Shown here: in pieces, positions 11,786-25,005 of the stretch
Position numbering within the stretch: position 1 is the first letter of the stretch
Layout: each line of letters starts with the position of its first letter
Assembly: GCA_021234535.1 (NCBI GenBank)
Contig: CM037840.1
Coordinates: 458,909 to 522,908 of the forward strand
From: Stichopus chloronotus
Lineage: Eukaryota > Echinodermata > Holothuroidea > Aspidochirotida > Stichopodidae
Length of the DNA: 64,000 nt
Direction: 5' to 3'
Translations under genes and position numbers: made by a program
Notes under the pieces: model-generated
Told to the model about the DNA's origin: nothing
The model's input: the letters and a program-made list of their open reading frames with translations, nothing else
The model's database searches: none

Positions 11786-12178
11786 TTTTTTGTTGTTGAA
11801 CTGGAATATCCTCATGGCTTCAATCTGGTGACGAATAGGTCAGAAGACTGATCGGTTTTTGTATTATTTTCTCTCAATTCTAGAGCCAATGAGTGACATA
11901 CGACAATAAGCAGAGGTATAATATGATAACTCCTATGATGGAACACACACATGTAGAAGAGTGCTTACATAATGGAATACACTTTTAGAAGAACACCCGA
12001 TGATAGATACTGTGAAATTCAATACATTCACCATATGGAAGGGTATGTTTCCCTATATACCACAATTAATGCAATTAATGAAAGCAAAAATATTTTCTTC
12101 GAACGTTCTAAAGTTTGAATGTAACTCGTAAGTCCCAATGTATGTACGACCTTACCATGCAGTATTCATTTACTTCGA

Positions 12179-12184
12179 TTTATT
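12179..12184 (-). promoter_or_regulatory. Polyadenylation signal AATAAA of the TRIM 3' fragment
   Basis: AATAAA on the minus strand, about 165 bases beyond the stop codon at 12349. It is conserved in sequence and position behind both intact TRIM genes. Confidence 0.6.
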
Positions 12185-12348
12185 CTTGATGGTAGAGAAA
12201 TTATATTTCTTCAATTATAAAGATACTCTGGAGCTTGATTAAATATAACAATGGCAAAGAAACAAAAATAAGACGTGACAGTGAATATTAATTGAAAAGT
12301 TATTTGTCCTTTTCCTCCTTAAATGATCCATCCGTAAGCTACCAAAGA

Positions 12349-13033
12349 CTACGTCACTGTAATGTTGTACTCACAGATCTTTCCTGACTCTCGTGTTGCT
12401 ATTAAAAGCTTTTCAGATCCGTCCACCTCTATAGTGGTCAAGCAATTAGCATCTTCATCTAAGGTTCTCGTTGTTAATAAGTGTCGACCATCTTGGCTGT
12501 AATGAACTAGGGTACGTCGTCGGTCTAGTATTTTTTCTCTCAATAACATGTAGATGAAGTCGTTCTTGTCTATACACACACTCCATGGTCCCATGTTAAT
12601 ACCAGCAAGATCTGGTTTGGTGGATTCATACATCAGCTTACTCTCAGATCCCTCCATGGTGACTGCAAATGCTCTCTCACCGTCATAGTCGCAGATTAGG
12701 AGCGTATCTGCATGTACAGTGATATCATCTACTCCAGTGATTACATTCGGTAGTTTTATGGTACGAATATAATTCAGCTGATAATCGAATACATACACAA
12801 ATCGGCTGTTAGTACCAACAATGATACGATTGGTGACAGGATCGTTGGTCATACACAACAAAAAGCAATCAGCTGACCATTCAGTGGTGACGTCACTAAT
12901 GTACTTCCTATTATATGAACCATCACAAACATCATAAATACCGATTTCATCACCTTCGTAAACTGTTGCAACTCTACAGTCTGATAAAAAACAACAGAGA
13001 CGGCAAACCAACCCATAATGGCCTCTTTCATTC
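12349..13033 (-). pseudogene. TRIM propeller C-terminal fragment (locus T2)
   Basis: About 227 codons match the last part of the two intact TRIM proteins. Shared pieces include IIVGTNSRFVYVFD, GVDDITVHADTLLICDYDG, LVHYSQDGRHLLTT, and the terminal YNITVT at the same stop. Homology stops abruptly near 13033, where the R' repeat begins. The RING, B-boxes, coiled coil and first propeller blades are therefore missing. The frame has no stop inside, but extra Cys residues replace conserved ones (CDGSYN for RDGSYN, CFLLCM for RFVWSM). The ATG at 13011 lies inside a propeller strand and is not a real start. It is probably a pseudogene made by a rearrangement. A 3' exon of a spliced gene is possible but less likely, because its sisters are intronless here. 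Confidence 0.8.
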
Positions 13034-14830
13034 TTGACTTTTTCTGTTCATGGTGTATTTGAGACTGAGGCTGTGGACGGTTGTTTGTTACATGTAACGG
13101 AAAGACTATAAAAAGATGTGAGATTATGAACAATGTTTCTATCAAAAGAGTGACGATTTAGTGCTCGGAGTGGTCTCTTATTGAATAAGCATGTACATTT
13201 ATGAAATAGACACATTTGTGGTAACGATTGAAAATATCAGCGTTTTGGCTCCAATTTACTAATTAACGTTACGCTATAGCATTATCAAAATTGTCCTATT
13301 TGGCCAAAATCTGCTACATTTTCGATTTTGCTCTATTTCCGAGATCTTTGTGTCAGCGTTGAGAAATGACCGATTCAATGTGATATTACTGTATTGGAGG
13401 CTTCATTAATTATAAACGACGTCATTAATGGATTTCAAATGTCATATTTATCTATAAGTCGGATTCACCTTTCGTTTCATGGTGTGTTATCTAATGAGAC
13501 TACGGATGATTGTTTGTTTTATGTGACGGATTGCCACAAGCAAGGGAGAAGTCAATGATTGTTTTCGTTTATGAAGAAATTAAAGAGTGTAATTTTGACA
13601 AATAGGCCTATTAGATGAAGACCACAATGTAGCAATTTGATGAATTTTTATGACTGCTTAATTTTATCATGGAATAATGAGAGCTGACAATCTATTTTGT
13701 GTGAACTACATTTTGAAGCACTGTAAATAATTTTCAAATTTAAAGACCCGAGGGACGGTTTTCGAGGTCTGAACTGCTTGTCACTGAGTGAGCACGTTTA
13801 TTTGTAAATGTTGTTCAAATGCAAAAAAAGAAAAAAAAAGAAAAAAAAAATGTACAATACCGAAAAGTTGAGCCGTCCATATTGGATCAACTACGTTCGG
13901 CCAATGTTAAACTGTCATAATATCTCAAATTGGACACAGAGCTTATGAATATTCATACTTCGTTCCCCTTTCGCCTAGTGACTAAAGTCGAAAAAGAAAA
14001 CTTAGTAAAATGTTACATACTTACACTCAATGTGAAAGACGAAAGTGCAAGAGCTCATATAAGATGTGTATTGTGACTTCGCATGTCCTCCATTAACAGT
14101 GCACCATTCTATTGGTTCAACTTCAGGTGGAGTAATCACGTGACATTATATCCAACTGTCGTAGACGTCAGAGTAGGGTCAGCGTGTTTGAGCTATTAAC
14201 AACTTGAGTCCAGTCGATGATACGTCTGTTCCATTAAATATCCTATTTTTTCTTAACTTAAAACTTTTATCTTTTTATTTCCTTCTATTTATTACAAACT
14301 TGTTACCAGTAGGAACCTAATTTTCCAAACGTAAACTATACAATTACCTATACTTTGTTGACTGTTACGTTTTAGTGTTAGCGACTATTAGTAGCATCAA
14401 CCTCCAATCGACGAATGATCTTTTCATCCAATACAAATGATTGAGTCTCATTCGATTAGGTAACTGTCATTTGGAAGGAGAGGCAATTGAAAGTTTAATC
14501 TGTCGTAATTTTGTTAGATTATTGCCCCTGAAATAAGAGTGTCAATGAATAAGAAGTGACTAGTATGGTTAAACACCCTTTCTCTTTTTCATCATATATC
14601 CAATTATCCGAGTAACCGTTATTCGCACCTGCTAATACCCGGCAATGAAAAAAAAAAATACTTAAAACAATGGTTTGATGCTGAAGACGTTTAAGTCAGA
14701 ACCACTGGCTCATAAATCAAAACGACTGGTTGTCTCTTCTAAATCAAGACAGACTGGTGCATCAGAACAGCAGCTAGGGGCTGTTATTGGTTGGAGACAT
14801 GAACGAACCTGAAGAGGCAGAAGTCTAATT
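13034..14830. repeat. R' module, copy 2
   Basis: Direct repeat of 10173-11785, so the TRIM fragment is bracketed by two copies of the same 1.6-1.8-kb module. It starts with an inverted R monomer (CRE core degenerate, AACGACGTCATT near 13416) and runs to a shared block ending GAAGAGGCAGAAGTCTAAT. It forms the left end of duplicated unit A. Confidence 0.8.
14056..14142 (-). promoter_or_regulatory. Promoter-like E-box/CCAAT/TATA cluster, copy 2
   Basis: CACGTG at 14142-14137, CCAAT at 14115-14111 and a TATA-like CTTATATG at 14063-14056, all reading toward the TRIM fragment 1 kb downstream. A start site near 14030 would be expected. Conserved with two other copies; inferred only. Confidence 0.42.
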
Positions 14831-17135
14831 ATTTTTTCAAGCCTAAATGAGACGTTGCTGGAAATATCCTGAAATAGCCATTTGCGAATTATTTTGCATG
14901 TTATAAACATAACATAGGAAATGTTATAATGTAAATACGCGACACCGCACGAGATTTATTTTAGTGAGAAAATATTCAGTTTGGTGTAACATATAAAACA
15001 CCAAAGTTTTTTCAAAGAAGCAAAATTAGGAGGAAATTATTGGCCCATCAAAGGAGACGGTGTGGTGGATAATCCCCCCTCCCCCTCGCTCTCTTGGACA
15101 AATGCCTGGCAATCATGTTTTTCACTTCCATCATTATTGTGATCAAAATATAGCAGTGATTGTGAATGACAAAATAAAGCTGTAATAGATTAAAAACGTG
15201 TACTTATATGCACTTATTTATATGGAAGGAAATCGGAGAAACGAAGGAAAGCAATTGCGGACAATGTGAGCGAACTTTTGTAATCTTAATTACTTTGTTT
15301 CGGTGGAACTGTCAGTTTTTTACAGGGACATACGATTTGTCTCGATATACTTCTAATATCATAGTGTCCTTAGTCTTCTTGTTCTTTCTTCTTTTTTATT
15401 GCGTAACTGCAGTTATTATGACATTAAACGTTGCGGTTGTTGAGTGTCGGTGTATTTAAGTGTAAGATGCAAGCAGCTGTCGTGACTTTGGGGGTCAAAT
15501 CAAGTTTAAATTTCCGGAATGAGACGCTAGTGTTAGGGCAGTCTGTCCCCAGTCCCTTAAAATCACTGCTTCACAGTCTAAAGCAACAACATCGACTTCA
15601 TTATAGAAGAAAATACTCAAAAGTTTAAATCACTCTCTTTAAAGTATAGCACAATATCACCCCCCCCCCCCCCCGCTCAGATACAAAAATATAAAGCAAC
15701 TATCCCTTTGTATCTCTTAAGATGGACTATCATGATGAAAGCGGGGCTATAGTTAGGATTACAAGGTGAGATCACAAAGCACAAAGTTTAAATTTAAAAG
15801 GTAGGCTACTTCAGGCTGACATATTTATATCAATAAATTCTGTGTGTATGATAAAATCACAAACAGAACTATTTTGATTATTGTCAAAATGGCCTTGCTT
15901 TTAATGTAATATATTGTTGTAAGTGATGAAGGTTACCATACATCGATGCTTCACTCAGAGTTCATATAGTTCAGTTTGGCTTATGATATCAGGCCAGTAG
16001 GCAGCTCTGTCAGTTGGGGGTGGGGGTCGATGTTACCACAAGTGGAACATTTTACCATACAATTATGGCCAACAAATTAAAACTCGTTATATATTTTGCT
16101 ACCGTAGGCTTCCTATCATAGGTTAAGAGGAACTCCAGACCTTGTGATGGGAGGGGGAGGGAGGGGGGTCGTCCGAACTCCCTTGATACGGACCTGGATA
16201 TTCTGCAAAAACGAAACGGAATAATCTAACCATGAAACTTGTATTTGAGGGTATTGATGTTTTGTGATATAGTCTTTTCAAAGCACAATGGAAGGGAAGA
16301 GATTGAATCGACCAAAGTGTATTAACTTGTTTCGTTTTGTTTCGCAAAATATCATTAGCGTGGTGAGGTATTGATATTCAGCGAAACAAAGAGAATAGAG
16401 ATATTTCTCTGAATATCTGAGTAACGACTTACATTCAAATCTTTACTGTTTGGTCCTCGTGAGTCGTTGAATGCCTAGACTTCCCTCGATTTCATGTTCG
16501 CCAGAGACAGTGCACGCATTTATACGTAAGGTTTATAAAGTTTACATCTGTTGCAATTTTTTGCCCTCCTCGTTATTTTTATTGGTCGGTATAGCTATAT
16601 GTTTTCCCCCCAACATTTTCTTTGGTTGCGCAATTTCTCCGGCCTCCCTCCCCACGATCGATCCCCTGGTAAAGTAAATCCGAAAACTTTTCGCCACGCT
16701 ACAGTTAGGACGCCCAATAAATTTCTTGGTTTCAGCTATCATTCCCCTGACGTCATATTGGTGTATCTATGGTTCACAAAGGCTACCATACGTATTGACA
16801 TACACGATCTAGGTCAAACGAAACTGGTTGTGTTTTTAAATTTAAAAATTAGAACTTTCTTTCATTTAGTCTCTCAGAATATCGTAAGTCGCTCAGTTTC
16901 CGGTGTTTGCCAAGTTTATAATCTTTTACTTATTTCCTTCAGGCAGTCAGTGCGGACAGTAAAAACATTAGAAATGGGTTGGTCAAGCACTGTTACTTGA
17001 ACAGATTTGGCAATAATTATGTAATTGGTTGATTCATGGGTGGCAACGATTTGCATACATGCTATATGATTCTGACTGGTCAACGTCATCACCTATCCCG
17101 AGATCCATTGCGGTTTGACGTGATTGCCAAGCGTC
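14831..17135. other. Unit A spacer, no gene recognised
   Basis: No supported gene. The 83-codon frame at 15208 and the 149-codon frame at 16551 are broken in the unit B copy. A run of 15 C lies at 15660-15674. Around 17049-17100 there are an octamer ATTTGCAT (17049-17056) and, in the unit B copy only, an inverted CCAAT. These give a promoter-like look just before the conserved block. Confidence 0.5.
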
Positions 17136-17369
17136 GTTAACCACGAGACCGACACTGTCAATCGACGTGTAGTTCAAGTGTCAACATATCTTTGTAACGA
17201 TGTAGGCTTGTGTCACCGACTGTACCGTCTCCGTTCCTTGCTCTTCCCTGTCATCGTCATCGTAGATTTTATCACCATTCAATCATCGTTGTCAACTGAT
17301 CATCATTCATTTCTGTGTGCCAGTCAAATCATAAAGTAAATGAAACTCTGATCGTAAAATCAAATCGGA
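17136..17369. other. Highly conserved 234-bp block (unit A copy)
   Basis: I count one mismatch in 234 bases against 55535-55768, while the DNA on both sides has frequent changes and indels. A plus-strand frame of about 70 codons stays open in both copies but has no ATG start, and no known domain is visible. The block ends with TAAAGTAAAT, which resembles a splice donor. It could be a non-coding first exon, a regulatory element, or a recent gene-conversion tract. Confidence 0.55.
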
Positions 17370-17380
17370 GCTTTCTCTCT

Positions 17381-17411
17381 GATGGACTTTTAATTCTGTT
17401 AAAAGTCCATC
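17381..17411. repeat. Perfect 12-bp hairpin present in unit A only
   Basis: GATGGACTTTTA and its exact complement are separated by 7 bases. Unit B keeps the first arm but has other sequence in place of the second. Confidence 0.8.
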
Positions 17412-17641
17412 TCTCTTTACGACGTCTCTCTCTACTGTAACGTTTGCGATATTCGCTGCAGGGACTGTCATACCACGACTGTAACCCCCCCCCCCCCCAA
17501 AAAAAAAAAAAAAATAAGAAGTCAACTGTAACATAACAATAGATGTACGTATTATTTGGGAGCGGTGGGTGTAAATTTTCGCGGAATGGGAGTGTCCTTA
17601 GTTAATAATAAGAAAATCACGTCATAAATAATAAAAGGTTA

Positions 17642-18256
17642 AAGGGGAAATCAGGGTTTATTTTCACAATTTATTTCACTACAATTCCCACCCGTATCGC
17701 ACAATGAGTTATAACTAACAAATATGATCGAGATTATCTCAAACCCAGTGGACAATTTTGAGAACGAGTCAAATTCTCAAAAAATCGGTGAAGAACTCCA
17801 AAAGTCTGTAACATCCATATTTATCGAATCAAATATGAATATTCAATATTATCACCTTTTCGAGGTGTGAGAAGGTGGAGCTTCCTATTTCATACGTAGC
17901 CTACGTGTGCTGTATGTATCATCAACTATCACTAAACTCTTGTTTACTTATAATTGCGCAATGCACGAACAGCATGGGAACCCTTAACATTCGGTTATGT
18001 TTATTCATATAACGTCATCTCAGTCTTACGCTGTGATTGGTCATCGTATAGAGGAGGCTGTCTTGTCTTGTACATGAACGTTTATTTTTTGTACCCGACA
18101 AATATTAAGAGTTCTCATTCAACAGTAATAAACACAATAATTACCGTTTCTACCTTCAAACACCTCCCCAGCGTCTGTTTATTTCGGTGAACAATCAGTA
18201 TAGAAATAAAAATAGACTAAAGGTGAATTTTCTCAGTCAAACCCTGATTTCTCCTT
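17642..18256. mobile_element. 615-bp TIR element, Harbinger-like MITE candidate
   Basis: The ends AAGGGGAAATCAGGG and CCCTGATTTCTCCTT are inverted repeats with one mismatch. TTA flanks both ends (17639-17641 and 18257-18259), and unit B has a single empty site at about 55997. A 3-bp TWA target duplication is typical of the PIF/Harbinger superfamily. No transposase frame; the 78-codon frame at 17954 is inside it and unrecognised. Confidence 0.75.
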
Positions 18257-20380
18257 TTAGCTACTGTTGTAGGTAAGATATTTTACCCCGCACTTGTAAA
18301 ACCTGGTACATCGATGTTGTTGGTGTCGTCGTAATTTGCAAGCAATATTAGAATTAGGAGAATGCCCACTTGTGCGCACATATGCTGTCAATTTAAAAAA
18401 CAATTATAAATTCTGCCAAAGTTATAAATTAAAATTATAAAGAATATAAATAAATACCTAAATCACTATAACTAGCGCTTGAATATTGAGAGGTTCGTGT
18501 AGGTTTAAAATGATTTTAAAACTTAAAGTCATTGAATTTAAAAGTGATGGGGGGGGGGGGGAAGACTTGGCATCCCACAATCATAATATGGTTTTGAAAA
18601 ATGCAGGTAGGAAAATGATGCTGGGGTGGCGTTCCGTTTTAAAGTCCCGTGGGTGTGAGGGGGGTACCTGCTCAAGCTCCGCAAGGAGCTCCTACAGGAT
18701 ACGTAGAAGGATAAATACGTATATGGTGAGAATATAAATTTAATAATTTATTTTGTTGACATATAAGTTGAGTGAATGGTCGGTAATATTTCAATTTCTG
18801 AGGTGAAAAAATGGACGGGTGATGGGAGGCTGAAAAGGCGTTTTGAGTGGCATTCCTCTATCCTGTTGACAATTGTAATGGACGTCACAGAGCTTCATGA
18901 TGAGCTTCATGATGTTTTCTGTTTTAGGTCACAAACGTGGAGGGGGTGGGCGGTTGTGTTAGTTTTCCATTGCTCATTCCCCTCTGTCGTTAGTCCCATG
19001 CTAATCGTTACTGATGTCATACATTCCATACTAAAAGTACACAGGAAATGACACAGGAAACTACCAAAGGATCAAAATAAGGTAGGTGACATTTAACTCT
19101 GTCATTAGATCTTCATTTTTGGCTTCGATGAAAATCTTGACATTTGCAATTGTGATGATGTGAGCGAGTTTGTCTGTTAGTATGCATATGAGTATAACAA
19201 TTAAGGTTGTCACAATTTCCTCATGGACGATAAGTTTGATTAACTTGAAACATTGTCGGAGGGTTCCGAGGAAAGTGATGTGGGGTTGATTGATTACGTC
19301 ATAAATCAAAGGCCACAGGTATGAAAATGAAAAAAAGATAAAACACACACACAAATTTATAGCTTTGTCTCCATTGTGTTAATGTTCAAGGAATATATGA
19401 AATCAGACTGTATGTAAAAAAGACAATGCAGAAACGTTTGAAACCAAAAAAAAAAAAATGAAATCAAAGGGTCACGAAGCCAAAGATCAAATCGGTAAAC
19501 CTCGTGATAAAGTGGGTCACAATCTCACCCTAGTGTCTTATGATGACGTTTAGCTTCAGGATCTTTGATTCCACTCACAATACCTCACATCATCAAAAAA
19601 AGAAGAAATACACAAAAAAAAGTAACCTAAGTGAAAATAAAATACAAAAGATAATTATGAAAATTGTCTAACTCAATGACTCGATGGACAAAAAAGTCAT
19701 TGGAATCGTTTCTACCAATAATTGAATGAATAGATCACCCCTTCCCCTGTAGTCTACTATACAGTATCACCGAAACGTATATCGCTTAATAAGAGTAACA
19801 ACAATTTATGATTACCTGCTGATTTTTTTTTTTTGCTTTGACTTAACTTAAGGTTGCCCCTTTATTTGTTATAAATCTAATGACGGCATCTACTCTTGGC
19901 AATGGTGGCCACAATCAAGGACTTTAACTTAAAAAAAATATATGTATGCTTTATTTGCATAATTTATATATTCAATGACGTCGAAACAAAAATAACATTA
20001 TATAGTTCAAATGTGAATGGAGAGTGATTAACCTAGTCAGAGTTATAACATCAAAATGTACGATACAACAAGTTATTGTATCCTCCCTGGGTTGTATCCT
20101 CCCAATGCGGTTCTTACTGAGTAATGGTCTTTTTCTTCTCTTAAGATTTAAACTCTACCGAATAGGAGAATTGAATGTAAATATTGACATCTTAACACTT
20201 ATTCATTAAATTGAAGAAACTATATAGGTATTTGAACAATTAAATGTAAAAGGACTAATTCTGTCTTTCTGAAGGGAAACTTTCGGTTAGGTAACTGGAA
20301 ACTGCCACTGACTTTCAATGGTGAACTTGTTGGTACCAGTCATAACTAGCTGGAACCACTGAGTTACCAATTTCCATCAT
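18257..20380. other. Unit A spacer, 3' side of TRIM T3, no gene recognised
   Basis: Co-linear with about 56000-58200. Small frames here, including the 97-codon one at 19061-19354 minus, are disrupted by indels in unit B and so are not supported. G-run at 18549-18560. Confidence 0.55.
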
Positions 20381-20741
20381 GGCTTCAATCTGGTGACGAA
20401 AAAGTCAGTAGATTGATCGGTTTTTGTATTATTGTTTCTCAGTTCTAGAGCCAATGAGTAACGTAAGAAAATAAGCAGAGGTTTAATATGATAACTTCCA
20501 TGATGGAACATACACAGGTAGAAGAGTGCTTACATAATGGAATACACTTTAAGAACACCCGATGATAGATGGTACATAAGTCAATACATTAACCATATGG
20601 AAGTGTATGTTTCCCTATACAGCACAATTAATACAACTTAATGAAAGCAAAAATATTTTCGTCGAACGTTCTAACGTTTGAATGTAACTCGTAAGTCCCA
20701 ATGTATATACGACCTCACCATGTAGTATTAATTTACTTCGC

Positions 20742-20747
20742 TTTATT
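20742..20747 (-). promoter_or_regulatory. Polyadenylation signal AATAAA of TRIM T3
   Basis: AATAAA on the minus strand about 165 bases after the stop codon, conserved at the same place behind the other two TRIM 3' ends. Confidence 0.65.
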
Positions 20748-20912
20748 CTTGATGGTAGAGAAATTATATTTCTCCAATTATAAAGGTACTCTGGAGCTTA
20801 ATTAAATATAACAATGGCAAAGAAACACATATAAGACGAGACAGTGAGTATTCATTGAAGAAGTTATTTGTCCTTTTCCTCCTTAAATGATCCATCCGTA
20901 GGCTACCAAAGC

Positions 20913-23129
20913 CTACGTCACTGTAATGTTGTACTCATACATCTTTCCTGAGGTATACGTTGCTATTAAAAGCTTCTCAGAGCCGTCCACCTCTACAGTG
21001 GTCAAGCAGTTAGCATCATCATCATCTACTTTTCTCGTTGTTAATAAGTGCCGGCCATCTTGGCTGTAATGAACTAGGGTGCGTCGTTGGCCTGGTAAGT
21101 CTTCCCTCCATAACATGTAGATGGAGTCGTTCTTGTCTATACACACACTCAGTGGTCCCATGTTAATACCAGCAAGATCTGGTTTGGTGAATTCATACAT
21201 CAACTTGCCCTGAGATCCCTCCATGGTGACTGCAAATGCTCTCTTACCGTCATAGTCGCAGATTAGGAGCGTATCTGCATGTACAGTGATATCATCTACT
21301 CCAGTGATTACATTCGGTAGTGTTATGGTGTGAATATAATTCAGCTGATCATCGAACACATACACAAATCTGCTGTTAGTACCAACAATGATGTGATTAG
21401 TGGCAAGATTGATAGTCATGGACCACACAAAGCGATCAGGTGACCATTCACGGATGACGTCACTAATGTTCTTCCTATTATACAAACTGTCACGAACATC
21501 ATAAATACCAATTTCATCTGGTATACCAGCTGTTGCAACTTTGAAATCTGATAAATAACAACAGTATCGACAAAGAGGTAGTGAAGCGTTTGTCTCCCTC
21601 ATAATTTTAGCCTGTTGTTGTATTCTTCCTTTTCGATCAACGACAGTGATGTGTGAGTACCTGCTTATAAAAGTAAATAGCTCATGTGGAAGAGTACCAG
21701 AGATGACGATGTTACCATTCCTGCTACTCGCTATTCCATTGATGATCCAAACCATTCCTTTTAGTGCCTCGATGTGAACAACAGACGGTTCCCGTTCACT
21801 TATCGTCGCGTCAACAACTACGTTGGACATGTCCCTGATATGAATATCTGACAAAGAGTCCAATTGTGGATATTCCTTCTTCATTTCTTCTTTCAGAGGT
21901 TCACATGCTGCTCTTATATCAGGGATACACTGGACCTGTGCCCACTTATCCTTGGCTGACAAAATGGATGAAGCAACCGCTGTCAAATTCTCGTACCTTT
22001 CAATAACCTGATCGCAATTGTCTGATATTTTTGCCAGTTCCTTTTTATGACTCTCTGTGAGAAAGTCTTTTGATTCTGTCAAGGTCTTAAAAGTGATATT
22101 TAAACTTTCTAGTTTTCTGCTGAGCTCATCTTCAATTTTTTCACAACTGTCTTTAAAGTGTTGACATTCTCTGTTATATTTTCTCTCGGTAGTTTTCCGA
22201 ATTTCATCATACTTTTTATTTAATTCGTCCATTTCTTTTTCATAATTGATATTTGTCTTCTGTTCCTCATCTTTCCGTCTCTTCTCTATGTCTGTTAAGC
22301 CTTGCTCTTTTTTATTTTTGCGTTCCTCAAGTTTATGCTTGATTTTGTTGACTTGATGTTTGTGCTGATTGATCAATATATCTGTCTTTTTGGCGGCATT
22401 TTCATTTAGCTTTTGCTTGGTTGCTTCAACATTCTTCGGTAATTCGTATAATTTACTTTTAAGGTTCTCTAGTTCTGCAATTTTCGTTTCCAAGAATTCT
22501 CTTTCAGTCTTTGCTAATTCAGTGACGTCATGCAGGTCATGACCTTTGTGTTTACTGTAAATACAAATCACACAAATTGGCTCGTTTGTACAGGTACTGC
22601 AGCATAATTTGGCGTTCTCCTCTACATGTGTTCGACATCTTGGATCCTCCGTTAGTGTTGCCAACTTTTCCAATGTTATGTTCCTATCGTCAAATTTATC
22701 CAGTTTTAGAGTACGAGGTTTATGATCGGTGAACATTTTACTGCTGATGTGAACATTGTAACATTGTTCACATAAGAAATCTTTGCACTTGAAGCAATAT
22801 GCCGAAGCATTTTTGTTCCTGGAACAACTCACACATTCCTTTAACTCATTATGTTCAAACGCTTTTTGCAGTTGAATAAACTCAACAACACTTTTCATAT
22901 GAAAATCAGTCTTAAACCCATCTATTCCATTATCTGGTATATCACATTGCTTTCTACACATTGGACATTCAATCGTTCCATCAAGACTTCCGTTTACCAC
23001 TGATAGCAGGCATTTCCTACAGTATCGATGGAGACATGGTAACGATTTCGGATCTTGAAATATTTCCAAGCACACGGGACAGAGGAAGAATTTCTCTTCT
23101 AAGTCCTTCAGAGGAGTTGATGAAGCCAT
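20913..23129 (-). CDS. TRIM-type RING/B-box/coiled-coil/NHL-like propeller protein (locus T3)
   Basis: One uninterrupted frame of 738 residues. The RING at 17-58 has the full C3HC4 set (C17, C20, C32, H34, C37, C40, C55, C58). B-box 1 spans about C99-H136 and B-box 2 about C165-H197, ending HKGH. A charged Lys/Glu coiled coil runs from about 205 to 400. A C-terminal beta-propeller-like region (about 440-738) has repeated NGNIVISG-type and NHIIVG-type strands and ends YNITVT. No signal peptide or membrane segment is seen. The architecture is that of TRIM56/TRIM2-3-like E3 ubiquitin ligases: in known members the RING recruits E2, the coiled coil dimerises and the propeller binds targets or RNA. 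The specific role here is unknown. The ATG is chosen because all three N-termini share MASSTPL. Compared with locus T4, residues 477-531 are the most divergent part. Confidence 0.93.
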   Translation of the reverse strand: MASSTPLKDLEEKFFLCPVCLEIFQDPKSLPCLHRYCRKCLLSVVNGSLDGTIECPMCRKQCDIPDNGIDGFKTDFHMKSVVEFIQLQKAFEHNELKECVSCSRNKNASAYCFKCKDFLCEQCYNVHISSKMFTDHKPRTLKLDKFDDRNITLEKLATLTEDPRCRTHVEENAKLCCSTCTNEPICVICIYSKHKGHDLHDVTELAKTEREFLETKIAELENLKSKLYELPKNVEATKQKLNENAAKKTDILINQHKHQVNKIKHKLEERKNKKEQGLTDIEKRRKDEEQKTNINYEKEMDELNKKYDEIRKTTERKYNRECQHFKDSCEKIEDELSRKLESLNITFKTLTESKDFLTESHKKELAKISDNCDQVIERYENLTAVASSILSAKDKWAQVQCIPDIRAACEPLKEEMKKEYPQLDSLSDIHIRDMSNVVVDATISEREPSVVHIEALKGMVWIINGIASSRNGNIVISGTLPHELFTFISRYSHITVVDRKGRIQQQAKIMRETNASLPLCRYCCYLSDFKVATAGIPDEIGIYDVRDSLYNRKNISDVIREWSPDRFVWSMTINLATNHIIVGTNSRFVYVFDDQLNYIHTITLPNVITGVDDITVHADTLLICDYDGKRAFAVTMEGSQGKLMYEFTKPDLAGINMGPLSVCIDKNDSIYMLWREDLPGQRRTLVHYSQDGRHLLTTRKVDDDDANCLTTVEVDGSEKLLIATYTSGKMYEYNITVT

Positions 23130-23175
23130 TGGGAAGAGTAGCCGATGGGATTTTAGAACAGAAGTGGATCAAAAA

Positions 23176-23178
23176 CTG
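23176..23178 (-). other. Candidate 3' splice site in the 5' UTR of T3
   Basis: On the minus strand TGTTTGTTTTTACAG ends here, 46 bases before the ATG. The sequence is almost the same in front of T4. This supports a spliced leader exon upstream with all coding sequence in one exon. Confidence 0.5.

Positions 23179-25005
<1,827 letters not shown>

Noticed and set aside
16551..17000. 149-codon plus-strand frame
   Set aside because: Frameshifted and interrupted in the unit B copy; no known domain.
19061..19354. 97-codon hydrophobic minus-strand frame
   Set aside because: The unit B equivalent has indels that break the frame.
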